A stretch of 64,000 nt of DNA from Rhyzopertha dominica. Its lineage: Eukaryota > Arthropoda > Insecta > Coleoptera > Bostrichidae. The notes beneath the pieces are model-generated. The model was given only the letters and a program-made list of their open reading frames with translations. It was not told the DNA's origin and searched no databases. The stretch lies in assembly GCA_025024175.1 (NCBI GenBank), contig QCXZ01000137.1, positions 69,626,680 through 69,690,679 on the forward strand. Direction: 5' to 3'. How positions within the stretch are numbered: position 1 is the stretch's first letter; each line of letters begins with the position of its first letter. This document shows positions 12,175-22,737 of this stretch, piece after piece. A program made the position numbers and the translations under genes.

Positions 12175-13145
12175 ACTTTCTTCGTTGGAAGGAGTTCTTT
12201 GGCGTTCTATTTCTTAACGCTACAATTATTATTAATTTGATTATTGAATCTTCTCCCACCGAACACCATGTCAATTACCTAATAATCTATTTTTGTTGTA
12301 GGTATTATCCATTACATCGACTATATAATTCTTGCAGATGTGGTATCATTTCATAACTTTACAACTTGATTTTCAGATCTGTTTTTGTGCCCGTTTGCAT
12401 CATTAACCTTATCAATTTGCTAAATAATGTTAGTAACAGCTATATACGGCTTTTCCTGTTTGTCTTTTTTTATTGATATCCAATATGCACAGTTGCGTAC
12501 TGCATGTACAATGAAAATTTGGTACTTCTAAACATCAATCATAGGCCACTACCGTCGCCTGATCGACACACTGCTATTCAACAAAATTACCAAAATTATA
12601 CTGGGAGCTATGCGATTTTAATAAACGTTTCTTTCTAGGCATACTGTTCTTTTCTTATACATACAAGAGAGATAACGTTGAATAAAAAGCGTCATCTTTG
12701 AGATATAATTGTTTTCGGTTGCATTCCTACATTTTTGCCAGGGGCGGCGCTAGGGAAGTACAAACGGTACAAATAATGGGGCCCAGCGGCCTGCGCCAAA
12801 TTTGGAAGTCTGTCATATACAAAAAATCACCTCCACTATAAAACTATTACAGCAATGCATATATAAATAAATATAGTGTCTTTCGTTTTAAAAATGTCTA
12901 GAACCAGGCATATTAACGGATATGAGGTATAAGGTCTTATAGCTTCTTATTTTCAACCATTAACGAACCTTATTTAACACCTTTTTTTTTAGGATTAGTC
13001 CTGCATCATCTTTTCTATTTATTTTCAGTGTACTAGTTATCCATCCCATTTTGAAACTTTTAGGACAAACGTTTATACAACTAGTGCCAAACAACTAAGC
13101 AAACGCAAGAGGCTATTTCACGCGAAAACATTTCTGTTTTTCGAT
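12175..13145. other. Non-coding stretch with possible hAT end
   Basis: Mostly AT-rich and featureless. At 12739 the sequence CAGGGGCGGCGCTAGGG has the form of a hAT terminal inverted repeat, and GC content rises for about 60 bp after it. I could not find the matching other end or an 8-bp duplication, so no element is called. Confidence 0.35.
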
Positions 13146-13394
13146 ATGAATTTAAGGATATATTTACTTGCTGTTCGCGCTATTCTAAAAATGTTAAAAT
13201 ATTGCTTCCGCGGCAATGGGCAGCTAAATCCAGAGGACGCCACATTCGGCTACCACCATGGCGACAATGAAATAGTTCTGGTCTGTTATTCAAGCATGAT
13301 TTGGCTGCCCGACGAAACGCGACAAAATAAAAAATTTGGTGTCATCTGGATGCAGCGCGAACTTGACGAAAATGCGACCACGCCATTAACGTAA
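13146..13394 (+). CDS. Unassigned 82-codon ORF, possible exon
   Basis: ORF with balanced amino-acid composition in a locally GC-richer patch, containing NPEDATFGYHHGDNEIVLV and MIWLPDETRQNKKFGVIWMQ. Near its end CCATTAAC is followed by GTAAGAAC, a good splice-donor sequence. I do not recognise the protein and see no domain, signal peptide or clear partner exon. It could be a single host exon, an unrecognised TE fragment or chance. Confidence 0.2.
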   Translation: MNLRIYLLAVRAILKMLKYCFRGNGQLNPEDATFGYHHGDNEIVLVCYSSMIWLPDETRQNKKFGVIWMQRELDENATTPLT

Positions 13395-14229
13395 GAACAC
13401 ACCTTGTTTAGGTGTACCCAAAGATCTAATAAGACCTACTATGGATAGCGAGTTACTCGCTGTAGCCAATATAAAAGAAGTATATTATCGGGAAACTTAT
13501 CAAGATCGTAAAGGAATTGCGACTCGACACCTTCCACGTTTGCAGGCAACAATTGCTAATTTTTAATGCAATACAAGATTTTACAATTTGACCAGCTTTT
13601 GCAATATACTGCTTGTATTTATTTCCGTTAATTTTTCTGAGCAGTTGTTTCTGACTTACTAGAATTCGTTCTTAATAAACTTAAAACTGGAATTAAAAAA
13701 TAGTTTACGTGTACAAAAAGGTTTCCCAAATAATCTATAAAGAATGTCATTCTGACTTTAATATGCAGAACTGAAAGAAAAAGCAAAGCATTCGTGTAAA
13801 CAATAGCAAAGCTTTAAAACTCTACATAAAAAACCGTACTTATGTGTACCTACAGTACAAAGTAACTGTCTATGTATACACGGTTTGCGCACTTTAAATA
13901 GCTTAATTACTACATAAGTATAGAAATCGAGGTAGAAATCGTTCGTTGGACGCAATAAGTTCTTGTCAGAAGGCATATTTCATATTTAATCCTGTTTTAT
14001 ATTCTTATATTAATCTATTACGCGCAATCGTTGTCAAGCTTGTAACTTTTTTATACAGTTTCTCAGTAATTACTCCGATAATTTTAAGTTAAAACTTGAA
14101 ATTCGGGGGAGAAGGGCACCGTCAACAAACGGAGATAAAGCTATCCTCTCAATGACGAGAGATAGGATTAACAGAACTAATATTTTTATACACCGTACAG
14201 AATTAATATCCCCGATAAAAGGCAGCGGT
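13395..14229. other. Non-coding stretch
   Basis: AT-rich, no supported feature. The last part may contain earlier sequence of the LINE that becomes recognisable near 14235. Confidence 0.35.
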
Positions 14230-15920
14230 TTCTGAATGGTTAAAACGTACTTGTACCANAAGCACTCATCTGCTACACGGATGGATCTAATATATATGTT
14301 ACCGGCAAAGTACGTTATGCAGTTATACCTAGGTTTGCCTAGGCAAAGTCCACATTGGCGACCTTTAGGCAAAGTTTGAAATTATTGTATATTTTGGACA
14401 TTGCCTGCACAGTGGTACGACAATCTTAGGTTTGCCAAATGTGTAGCAGGCAAACTCCGAAATAAGCTGATATCCCGGTTGCAGGCGGTCGAAACTTGTC
14501 GCTAGCGGGCACAGTTCTTCATTTGGAGGGCAAGGGTACAAAAAATGCACCACCAACTCTTGTAAATGTAAAAGATTAAAATTCTTATGCAAGTGTCACC
14601 ATTCCACACCTTGTACTAATAAGTGACATAATTAACATTAAATGTATTGTCTCTGCATAATATGTACCTACTCTGTAAAAAGTGTATCATGCAGAAGCCC
14701 TAATTCTACCCAAAGGGATTTCTCTGATTTTACCTCAAAATCTTTTCAGTTAGTTTTCTGAATGCGTTTTTTGCGAATACCTATTTCTTTTTAAACAAGT
14801 GACATGATAAACGGTAACAAGTGTTATTCTATAAGGGTCCACTCTGATTTTAAGGTTCTCTGATTATGCCTCAATATGTTTTTACTTGTTTTTATTAACA
14901 GGAAATAAATTATTTATACAAATTAATTTGTTTTTCTTCTATCGCAAACTGTGCCTCGTACTCCTACATAAAATATTGAAAGTATGACAGTAATGCGGCA
15001 CGTTGTTTCGGAGTTTGCCTTCATTGCATTGGCAAACCTAAGATTACCGTACAACAACACAGGCAAAGTCCGAAATATCCAATAATTTCTGATTTTGGCT
15101 AAAGTATGCCGCCAATGTGGACATTGCTTAGTCAAACTTAGGTATGACGCACTTTGCCGGTAACATATACCTGCACAGGCGCGGAGTATGTGGTATATCT
15201 CCAAGCGTACAACTAAGTTTGCCACTGGGAGAGTACCCTAGCGTATTCCAAACGGAAAATTAGGCAATCCTGGCATGTGCTCATGAGAACCTCAGCAGAG
15301 GGTACTCCGAATTGCATATCTACATTTATGCGCTGCGATAGCCAGGCGGCAAGGTGGGCGCTTACCAGTCTTAGGGTGGGCTCCGGCTCCAGTCGTAACA
15401 CAAGGTTAGCCCAACATAATCGGGTTAATTTGATTTGGGCCAATGAAAGGGCCGATAGGTTAGCGAAAAGGGCGGCGTCAGCATCTTATCCATTGTTATC
15501 CCAGAAAGCAGATTGAGGGCTAAGATCAGAACGTGTCTTAGTCGTCAATTTTACTTGTATTGGGAAGACGCGCCGGAACTGAGGCAATCTAGATCCTTCA
15601 TCACTGGACCTACGCCTGCTGCTCAGGAACACCAATGGCTCTTAAGCCTGAATCGTTCCCAATTGCGATTAGTGGTGAGTGTCCTTCCGGGACACTGCCG
15701 GCTCAATAAACACCTATACAATATGGGTGTAGTGGAAAGTAGCACCTGTAGGTTCTGCTCAGAAGAGGAGGAAACTCCGATTCACCTCCTTACCAAATGC
15801 GGCCCGCTGGGAGGCAAAGGGTTTGGAGAATTTGGCCCTCAATTTATTGAGACTGAAGATCTTTATAGGCTACCTTGGAAAGAGATACTGCACTTCTTTG
15901 AAGAGGCAGGACTCTTCTAA
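14230..15920 (+). pseudogene. LINE ORF2 3' part: RNase H and zinc-knuckle C-terminus
   Basis: 3' portion of an RNase H-bearing LINE (I/R1/LOA-type organisation, inferred). The RNase H first catalytic block reads ALICYTDGS just before 14290 and is then interrupted by the foldback element. After it comes a degraded TGAEYVV stretch, then RCDSQAARWALTS (second acidic block, about 15325) and NLIWANERADRLAKRAAS (about 15425), where the usual histidine-bearing 'VPGH' segment is deleted. A second frame (15513-15920) carries the C-terminus with a CX2CX8HX4C knuckle, TCRFCSEEEETPIHLLTKC, and ends FFEEAGLF-stop at 15918-15920. Frameshift, deletion and insertion make it non-functional. Confidence 0.88.
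14297..15165. mobile_element. 869-bp foldback DNA element inside the LINE
   Basis: Inverted arms of about 165 bp, 14297-14464 and 15004-15165, both starting TGTTACCGGCAAAGT inward. Shared internal blocks include TCCACATTGGCG, CTTAGGTTTGCC and GGCAAACTCCGAAA. Short TTTGCC/GGCAAA subrepeats occur throughout the arms. The flanks are TATA on both sides (14293-14296 and 15166-15169), a TA or TATA target duplication. The insertion sits directly after the YTDGS codons of the RNase H domain, which confirms its borders. The middle (14465-15003) is AT-rich and non-coding. One ambiguous base lies just upstream at 14259. Confidence 0.88.
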
Positions 15921-16010
15921 GCTGCGGTGCGGGCACAATGGATCGAAAAGCCTAAGTGTAGCGCTCGGCCCCTTTGCGGGGTTGCACCGCAGAAGATAGA
16001 ATAGAATGAA
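15921..16010 (+). mobile_element. LINE 3' UTR stem-loop
   Basis: Directly after the stop codon, CTGCGGTGC (15922-15930) pairs perfectly with GCACCGCAG (15984-15992). The enclosed loop holds GCACAATGGATC...CTAAGTG, a phrase often seen in 3' ends of RNase H-bearing LINEs, and a nested hairpin CCCC-TTTG-CGGGG. The element ends with an A-rich GATAGAATAGAATGAAA tail. Such 3' structures are recognised by the element's own RT in several LINE families; that role here is inferred. Confidence 0.7.
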
Positions 16011-16316
16011 AAATGCGTTTATGATACGAGAAGTTACATATTAGTAGCTCCTAGTCCATTAAAGTTAGTCAGATTCCTGTGTCAAATATTGCAATTAATT
16101 AGTACTTTTACTCGCTAAATAAGCAAAATGTGAAGAAAAAAACGACACAAGCATATGATACCTCTTCGTTAAAAACGCAATTACTGCTAACTTTTTTCAC
16201 ATTTACCTTACATAACTGCAATATCGCGTACATAATCTCAACAAAATATTGCGTAATACATAGCATTTAAAAGGCATAGTTTACGAATGGATTAACCTTA
16301 TAAGTATTTTTCTCAA

Positions 16317-16661
16317 CTATATGGAATACGCTTGTTTTACTATATCAAAACTTTTTTGTTTCACCGATATCCTTCTAAGATATACTCGAATAAAGCATTT
16401 ACCCATCCGTACGATCCAGATGTAAACATGTCGAAACAACGGCGTATTTATGCCAAGAGCAGTAACGCGGTCAATCCCACCGACTGCTGTACCGCCGGAG
16501 GATCGGTCTGGCTCCGGCGTAGGGTTATACAATCCTTGCAGCAGGACGGGGCATTCTGAACGGGTCGATACGGGCCGAACGTTCGCCTGTCTGTCGTCAT
16601 AAAATTCTCCAGCTTGTGGAATCCGCTTTCGAACGAGATTAGCAATTGTAACATTTGACAT
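16317..16661 (-). CDS. Unassigned ORF in GC-rich patch
   Basis: 114 codons on the minus strand, in a roughly 50% GC patch (16440-16640) within AT-rich DNA. Overlapping ORFs in other frames (16332-16559 plus, 16448-16654 minus) are also open, so openness alone is weak evidence. Segments such as RSECPVLLQGLYNPTPEPDR have coding-like composition but match no family I know. It could be a fragment of a host exon, a pseudogene or a TE piece. Confidence 0.15.
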   Translation of the reverse strand: MSNVTIANLVRKRIPQAGEFYDDRQANVRPVSTRSECPVLLQGLYNPTPEPDRSSGGTAVGGIDRVTALGINTPLFRHVYIWIVRMGKCFIRVYLRRISVKQKSFDIVKQAYSI

Positions 16662-17944
16662 TCAAATAAGACATTTTACGGAAAATTGAACTAATGTCAC
16701 AAGAGCGCCTTATGCAAATTAAATAACCTGGGCATGAAGCTATCAAATAAGAGAACATCGTTTAAATGTGCCACAGTCGAGTGCAATAAAGTCTACCTTC
16801 ATTCGTTTTCACACTATCTTTGATTTCTCATTTGTTGGCAATTTCGGCAGAGCTCTGTATCTCGATTATTATTATTTTTTTTTCGAAATAACAACTTTCA
16901 GAACTTCTCTTCTGGTTCGTAATTTTTGTCCATTTGCTAATGTAGCTTTAATCTTATGTAAATCTATAGAAGATCCTACCTAAACCAGGAATCCTGTCTG
17001 CCTTATCGACAAATATAAATTCTTTATATTCTTTTTGCGGCTTTTTAGGTATAACCGCTAACACCTCTTTTTTATCCTCGAATTTCAAATCCTTTTTTAG
17101 GCCACTATATAGATAAAGCGAAAATTTTCTTGAGATGAAGAAATACATCAATTTTCACAGAAGAAATGAAGACTATTGTTACAAGGTCCGATAAAGATTA
17201 AAAAATGAGCTTGTTATAATACCGATCATCAAATAAGATAAATAAATTATGTTTTCTGTGATGCCAATGTGCAAACATTTTCGGCAGTAGCATAGTTTCG
17301 ATTTTAGACAGCGGAGAAGGTAAATCTAGCTTTTGTAATGCCAAGAACCATGTGAATCCTTTAAAACAATAACTGGCTATTCCGAAACTGGGTCTTTAGG
17401 CAGCAGTTACGGCTGGTCAATTCGCAGGGAGCAATCCTAATTTTGTAGCAAACAGAATCTTCGAAATCCGAGCAAACACATAAGTTCAAGAATAGCGTTG
17501 GATTCCATTAAAACTCAAAATGGCCGATAAAGCTACAAGGATGATCAGCTAGCGGATTAATCACATAAAAGGAAATGAGGGCCAGATTTCTTATAATACT
17601 AGCCGGAAGAACGTGTGTGTGAATCAGCAAAAAAAAACAGTTCACTATTATTTGCACACAGTGGGAGGAAAGACAGCATATGACTACCATATACAACATA
17701 AGTTCTTATTGTGTACAGCTTACGGACTAAAATTATCAAGATACTAAAACCAGAAACTGTGAAGTAACATGTACAGATTTAGCTGCTACTGAGCGTTTTT
17801 GGAGCTTGAAAGAGCAAAAACAAAACTTTCTTGAAAAATTTTACTGTTGTTAAAGGGAAAAGCAGTTGAAATATAGTATGTACTGCAATATATTCTTCTT
17901 CAGAAAATACATGCAAGGAGTAAATATCAAAGTTACGCTGCATG
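16662..17944. other. Mostly non-coding stretch
   Basis: AT-rich. A minus-strand 65-codon ORF (16954-17151) contains KKPQKEYKEFIFVDKADRIP, which looks exon-like, but I see no homology or convincing splice sites. Nothing else supported. Confidence 0.3.
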
Positions 17945-18115
17945 TGCCTGCTAATGGTAATGTGTCTGTTCTCATCGGACCAAAATCGTTTAGTATGTGG
18001 GCTGAATATTTGGTTATTTGAAAACCATGCCTCCTCTGATCAAATGATTTTGTTATAAAGTTGGGGTTTTGCAAATACCAGTTGCAAAACTTCAACCTTC
18101 TGACCTCATTGCCTA
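17945..18115 (-). pseudogene. DDE/D transposase scrap (DUF4817-type family)
   Basis: On the minus strand the order is RRLKFCNWYLQNPNFI, then after a frame change SEEAWFSNN and RFWSDENRH. This matches the segment around the first catalytic aspartate of the insect Tc1/mariner-like transposase family with a DUF4817 N-terminus (family phrase 'NPNFI...(F/S)DEAxF...N...(I/F)WSxENPH'). The expected aspartate of 'DEA' reads E here. Only about 55 codons survive. Confidence 0.6.
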
Positions 18116-18124
18116 GATGCAAGC

Positions 18125-20439
18125 CTAAACGCGTATGGTGTATACCTATTTCAACATCTTAAATAAATATCATCTTAGTTACTTACTTATGTTTTCTAAA
18201 AGTCTTTAGAATCTTATTTTTAAAATCACAAGTAGTCATTGAGATACAGAGGTTTGCTGTAATTGTCAAAAAAAAATGAAAATCGGAGACGAATGGAAGT
18301 AGTAGCAACCTGATTTCACCACTGAATTTGTCTCAAAAAATTAATGGCGGTGACAACCGTTTTGATGTGCGTTCNCTGCTTGTACCTGCAACCCGAAATC
18401 TGACCACTCTGTACACATAATGTTACAACAAAAAAATAAAAGTTTAAACACAAGTAAAGCATTCAAAGAAGACTGATTTGTAAATCGTCTTATCAGTTGC
18501 GTATGTGTAAACAAATAGAGGAAATGACTAGGGTGTTTTTTTGCCACAGGAAATTGTTCGCTTTTGTTGCGTAGCTCGTCAAAGAAATCAATCTATCTAT
18601 CGTAAAAGGTGCAGAACGGTTCTGAGAATATCACATTTAAAATCATATTGATTTTGATATGTAAGTGTAAGGAAATGATATAAGTTTAATGGATATAGAT
18701 ATAATACACACAAAGGAGATTATAAAGGTTAAAGAAACAGAAAAATATGCTGCGTTTATTATCCCGTATGTACCTAAGTGAAACCGAATTAAAATTCTTT
18801 CAGTCCCTAAAAACATTGAGTCTCATGCAGACAGTTGTATACACAAATAACTTTAGTAATAGTTAAATAAGAAAGCTTTATTTATTTAAATACAACACCC
18901 AACAGCCGAAACCAATGTCAGGGTGCGGATATAGGTATTCCAAGAGAAGACGTTTGGTATTTAGTTCCAGTATGATAGAGCACATTTTAATGTAGCGGTA
19001 CGTCCGTCGCTTCCTTGATGACATTTTTGCCAATAGCTGATTGTTAGTGAGTCGTAACTGTCATATGGCGTTGACGCTACGGTACACAAACAGATTTTCT
19101 CGCTAGATTTCAAATTTGAATATGTGCAATATGTGTGATTATTTGAATGCTTTACCTGGGTCTAGAAGTTCCTAAAGACCTTCTTTCGGGTAATAAAGTG
19201 TTTACCTACAATTTAATAATGCGTATGGTTGCACCGTTGCGCCGACATCACGATCGCTTTTTAAGCAAAGCGCTTTTAAATGCCGATTGTTTAATCATTG
19301 CGACATCGACATAAAGAAAAAATTATACTGGACTGACAAAGTTTGTGTTATTAAGCTTGCAGATGTTAGCATTGTCAGCAAAACCTAAGGAATTCTCAGC
19401 CACAGTTTTAAAGACATGCAAGAACTCACGCCCGCCTTGCTGTTTTACAATGGGTTATTTCAAATAGCTACAATTACTCCTGCAATATCAAGAGCAGAAC
19501 ACTTCTGACTTGCTCTTTTCTGTAATGTATTCCATTAATAATATTCACGAAATTTACTATAACCTCATAACAGCACAAATAGTTCCAAATGCTGAAAACG
19601 TGAGCAACGACATCCTCATGCGTGCATGCTGCCGAGCTATGTACCCTCACTTAGAATAGTTGTCAAAAACGACACCAGGGTGAGTCTCCCTTAGCAATAA
19701 TCGCGAATTCGAGCTAAATACGATTACTACAGCCAGACGTTATTGAACGCGTTGTTCAAAATGTTTATGTGTGACCTGGGCAATGGCAAGTTGTAAATGG
19801 ACTGCAATTTGAACATTTGGTTGTGCTTAATGTTTTTTTTTGCTAATTCATTATATGTGGAGGCCAAGGTCACGATGACGTATTTTGTTTCATTTGTAAA
19901 CTTTTTTTCACATTTATGCACATATTGAACATTTTTCCAACTATGCATATGCTTGTATTAAAAACACTTGATGAAGTGATATTTCTTCATAATAGCAGAC
20001 TGCTCTGTTTGAATCATCTCAAAATAATAATATCCAGATATCTTCTCACAATTTATTTACAAATTACTGAACACACAATAGTTAAAAACCCTGAAAGGTC
20101 GTTGTACGCAAACTTACTGCAATTATTAAATTAAACGTTGCTTTCGCTGGCTATTTGAAGCAAAGAAAATGGGTAAAGTTAAAAGCTCCTGCCAGCTATT
20201 TCAGTCTAAAATAATGAACTCACGTTCATAACGTATTAACGTAAAAATAAATTGCTTTCTTAAATAATTTTGCGCCAGCATGATTAAGCATGCCTGTCCT
20301 AGACCGGCAAAGCGGCAGATCATTATGCACTCTTGGCGATAAGTGGCTATTTTAATTAAACTGTGAACTGAAGTACTCATAATTTCTCAATGGATATTTA
20401 GCCATCTAGTATGTCTTGAAACTCGTTAAAAGTAAATTA
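18125..20439. other. Long non-coding stretch
   Basis: AT-rich with one ambiguous base at 18365. Small GC-richer islands near 19000-19110 and 19220-19310 carry no recognised feature. Listed ORFs are short and chance-like. Confidence 0.4.
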
Positions 20440-21763
20440 CGAGGCATGTTTTTAAGTAAGTACCGTTTTGGAATTAAAAAAAGACGTGCAAAGATATCGC
20501 AATAATTTTATCTTACATGAAAGCCTGTACCTTAATCTACTTTTCTACATAATTTCCGTGAATATTGAGGCACTTGTCATAACGTGGCACCAGTTTTTGA
20601 ATACCCTCCTCATAAAATTCTGCCGCCTGACTTATTAACCACTGTGTCACAAATGTTTCGACTTCGTTATCGTCTTGAAGACGCTGACCACCCAGGTGTT
20701 TCTTCAAGTGCAGGAACAAATGGTAGTCGCTGGGCGCCAGATCAGGGCTGTATGGAGGATGATCTAGAGTTTCCCATTTAAAAGATTTGATGAGATCTTT
20801 GGTCCGATTAGCCACATGTGGACGGGCATTGTCATGCAGCAAAACGATACCCTTACTCAACTTGCCACGTCTTTGGTTCTGGATTGCACGACGCAGATTG
20901 TTCAATGTCTTACAATAAGACGCTGCATTGATTGTCTCATTACGAGGCAGAAACTCCACTAGCAATACTCCTTTTCTGTCCCAAAAAACTGTGCACATGA
21001 TTTTCCGGGCAGAAATTGTTTGCTTAAACTTCACTTTTTTGGGTGATGATGAATGTCGTCATTCCATGGATTGTTGTTTCGATTCTGGTGTGACGTAGGC
21101 CACCCATGTTTCGTCACCAGTAACAATTTGGTCTAAAAAATCTTCACCTTCATTGTGGTACCGCTCAAGGAAAGTCAATGCACTGCCTAAACGTTGTGTT
21201 TTGTGCAAATCCGTCAACACTTTCGGAACCCAACGTGAACACAATTTCCGGTAATTCAAGTTCTCGGTAACAATTCGATACAAAACACTACGAGAATATT
21301 GAGGATGATGAAATTGTAAAGCGTCTGTTTTCTCTCACCTTTTCGTTCACTTTCTGCACCAAATCTTCATTAACGACCGAAGGACGCCCACTGCGTTCTT
21401 CATCATGCACATTTGTGCGGCTATCTTTAAATGCTCTCACCCATTTCCTTACCATTCCATCACTCATAATGTTTTGTGCGTAAACTTCACAGATCTCACG
21501 ATGAATATCGATCGGTTTTACGCCTTTAGCACTAAGAAATCGTATAACAGCCCGTACTTCGCAATCGGCGGGACTCACGATTGTCGGAAGCATCTTAAAC
21601 ACTCAGTAAACAACGTATACAATGAAGAATCAAACTGTAATGGCGTCAGTGCGTAGACAAGAGATGTAGGTAACCAGCGCGCATGCGCGGAACACCGACC
21701 GCAGCTCTGCGGCGGCGGAATCGCAAAACGGCAAAACGGTACTTACTTAAAAAACATGCCTCG
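20440..21763 (-). mobile_element. Complete mariner element, 1,324 bp
   Basis: Both terminal inverted repeats are present. Left end starts CGAGGCATGTTTTTAAG at 20440; right end, read inward, starts CGAGGCATGTTTTTTAAG at 21763. They match over about 31 bp (through AGTAAGTACCGTTTT) apart from one T. TA dinucleotides flank both ends (20438-20439 and 21764-21765), the mariner target duplication. It encodes the transposase relic on the minus strand. Confidence 0.95.
20537..21602 (-). pseudogene. Mariner transposase, disabled by one frameshift and one stop
   Basis: Cut-and-paste DDD transposase acting on the flanking inverted ends. N-terminal HTH: IMSDGMVRKWVRAF and NVHDEERSGRP, the latter typical of mariners. 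Catalytic residues are all present: D in IVTGDETW, D in LLHDNARPH, and D in YSPDLAPSDYHLF, with 34 residues between the second and third (DD34D). The C-terminus ends NIHGNYVEK. Two lesions: loss of frame with missing sequence near 21285-21295, between the HTH and catalytic parts, and a TGA at 21056-21058 where the family has Trp in 'SMEWRH'. The reading frame is otherwise continuous from 21283 to 20537. Size is normal for a mariner. Confidence 0.95.
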
Positions 21764-21765
21764 TA

Positions 21766-22737
21766 CTTTTGGGTGTTAGACCTTAAAATCATTTAGTCTA
21801 GTTTAAGACAATCTCTCTGAGAAAACTTAAACAAATTTACTACTACAGTACGTACAATGGTCATGTCTGGGATCTATTCTTACACTTGCAGCAACTTTGT
21901 CGCGGAAACTTGAATTATACTGAGCCATTCATAACTTACCTACACTGTACTCTGCCCAATATTATAGATTTTTTCAATTATAAATTCAAATTTGATGTTT
22001 TGTAATAGACAACAAAGCGAAAATGTACTGCATAAGTTTTTCTCCTGGCAAATTTTATTGATGGAAAGTACTTCCTAAAAACGATTTTATTCAATATCTT
22101 ACTTTATTGGTCCTGTTCGAACTATATGAAATCTTTGCAGACAACATATTGGTAAATCCAACCACCAAAGTGGGTTAAGAAAAGGTAGGTCGCTATACTT
22201 GTATGCAAATTTAAGGCTTAATTACCTGTAAAAGTGCTCAAAATAGTTAACACCGCCCTTAGTTGTAACTACTTGCCTTGTTGCATCTAAACCGCATGAG
22301 CTTGAGCATCACAACTCAATTTACATAAAATAGCATGAAATGCTCGTGAACGCACTAGCAAAAAGGCAAATCCGATACATTTCAGTGTATTCGCTCACAA
22401 AGTTGGAAGTTGCTAGCGCTGCCAAACAAACCCGTTTTGTTTTAAAGCCATGCTAGCATTTCCCAACAGTCGAGTTCATTTTACGCTTTTTTGTTTTGAC
22501 TAAAAACGGGTCGCACAAGCGTTCCACTTGAAAATGCAAATCAGTGCTGTTTAGTTCGTTACGTTTAAGTTAGATTGGATGGTTTCACTAATGTTTAAAA
22601 TTTGCTATTGTATTGCATGGTCTCGTTATTGACATTCAGAAAGATGGGTTGAGGATGTATACCGCGTGACACAAGAAACTGCAACACCAAGCTTTTTCTG
22701 ATAAAAAAAGCATGTCTTCTTTCAAGTGTTTGTTAAG
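21766..22737. other. Non-coding stretch
   Basis: AT-rich flanking DNA of the mariner. Nothing recognised. Confidence 0.4.

Noticed and set aside
12739..12800. hAT transposon starting CAGGGGCGGCGC
   Set aside because: No matching opposite end or 8-bp duplication found.
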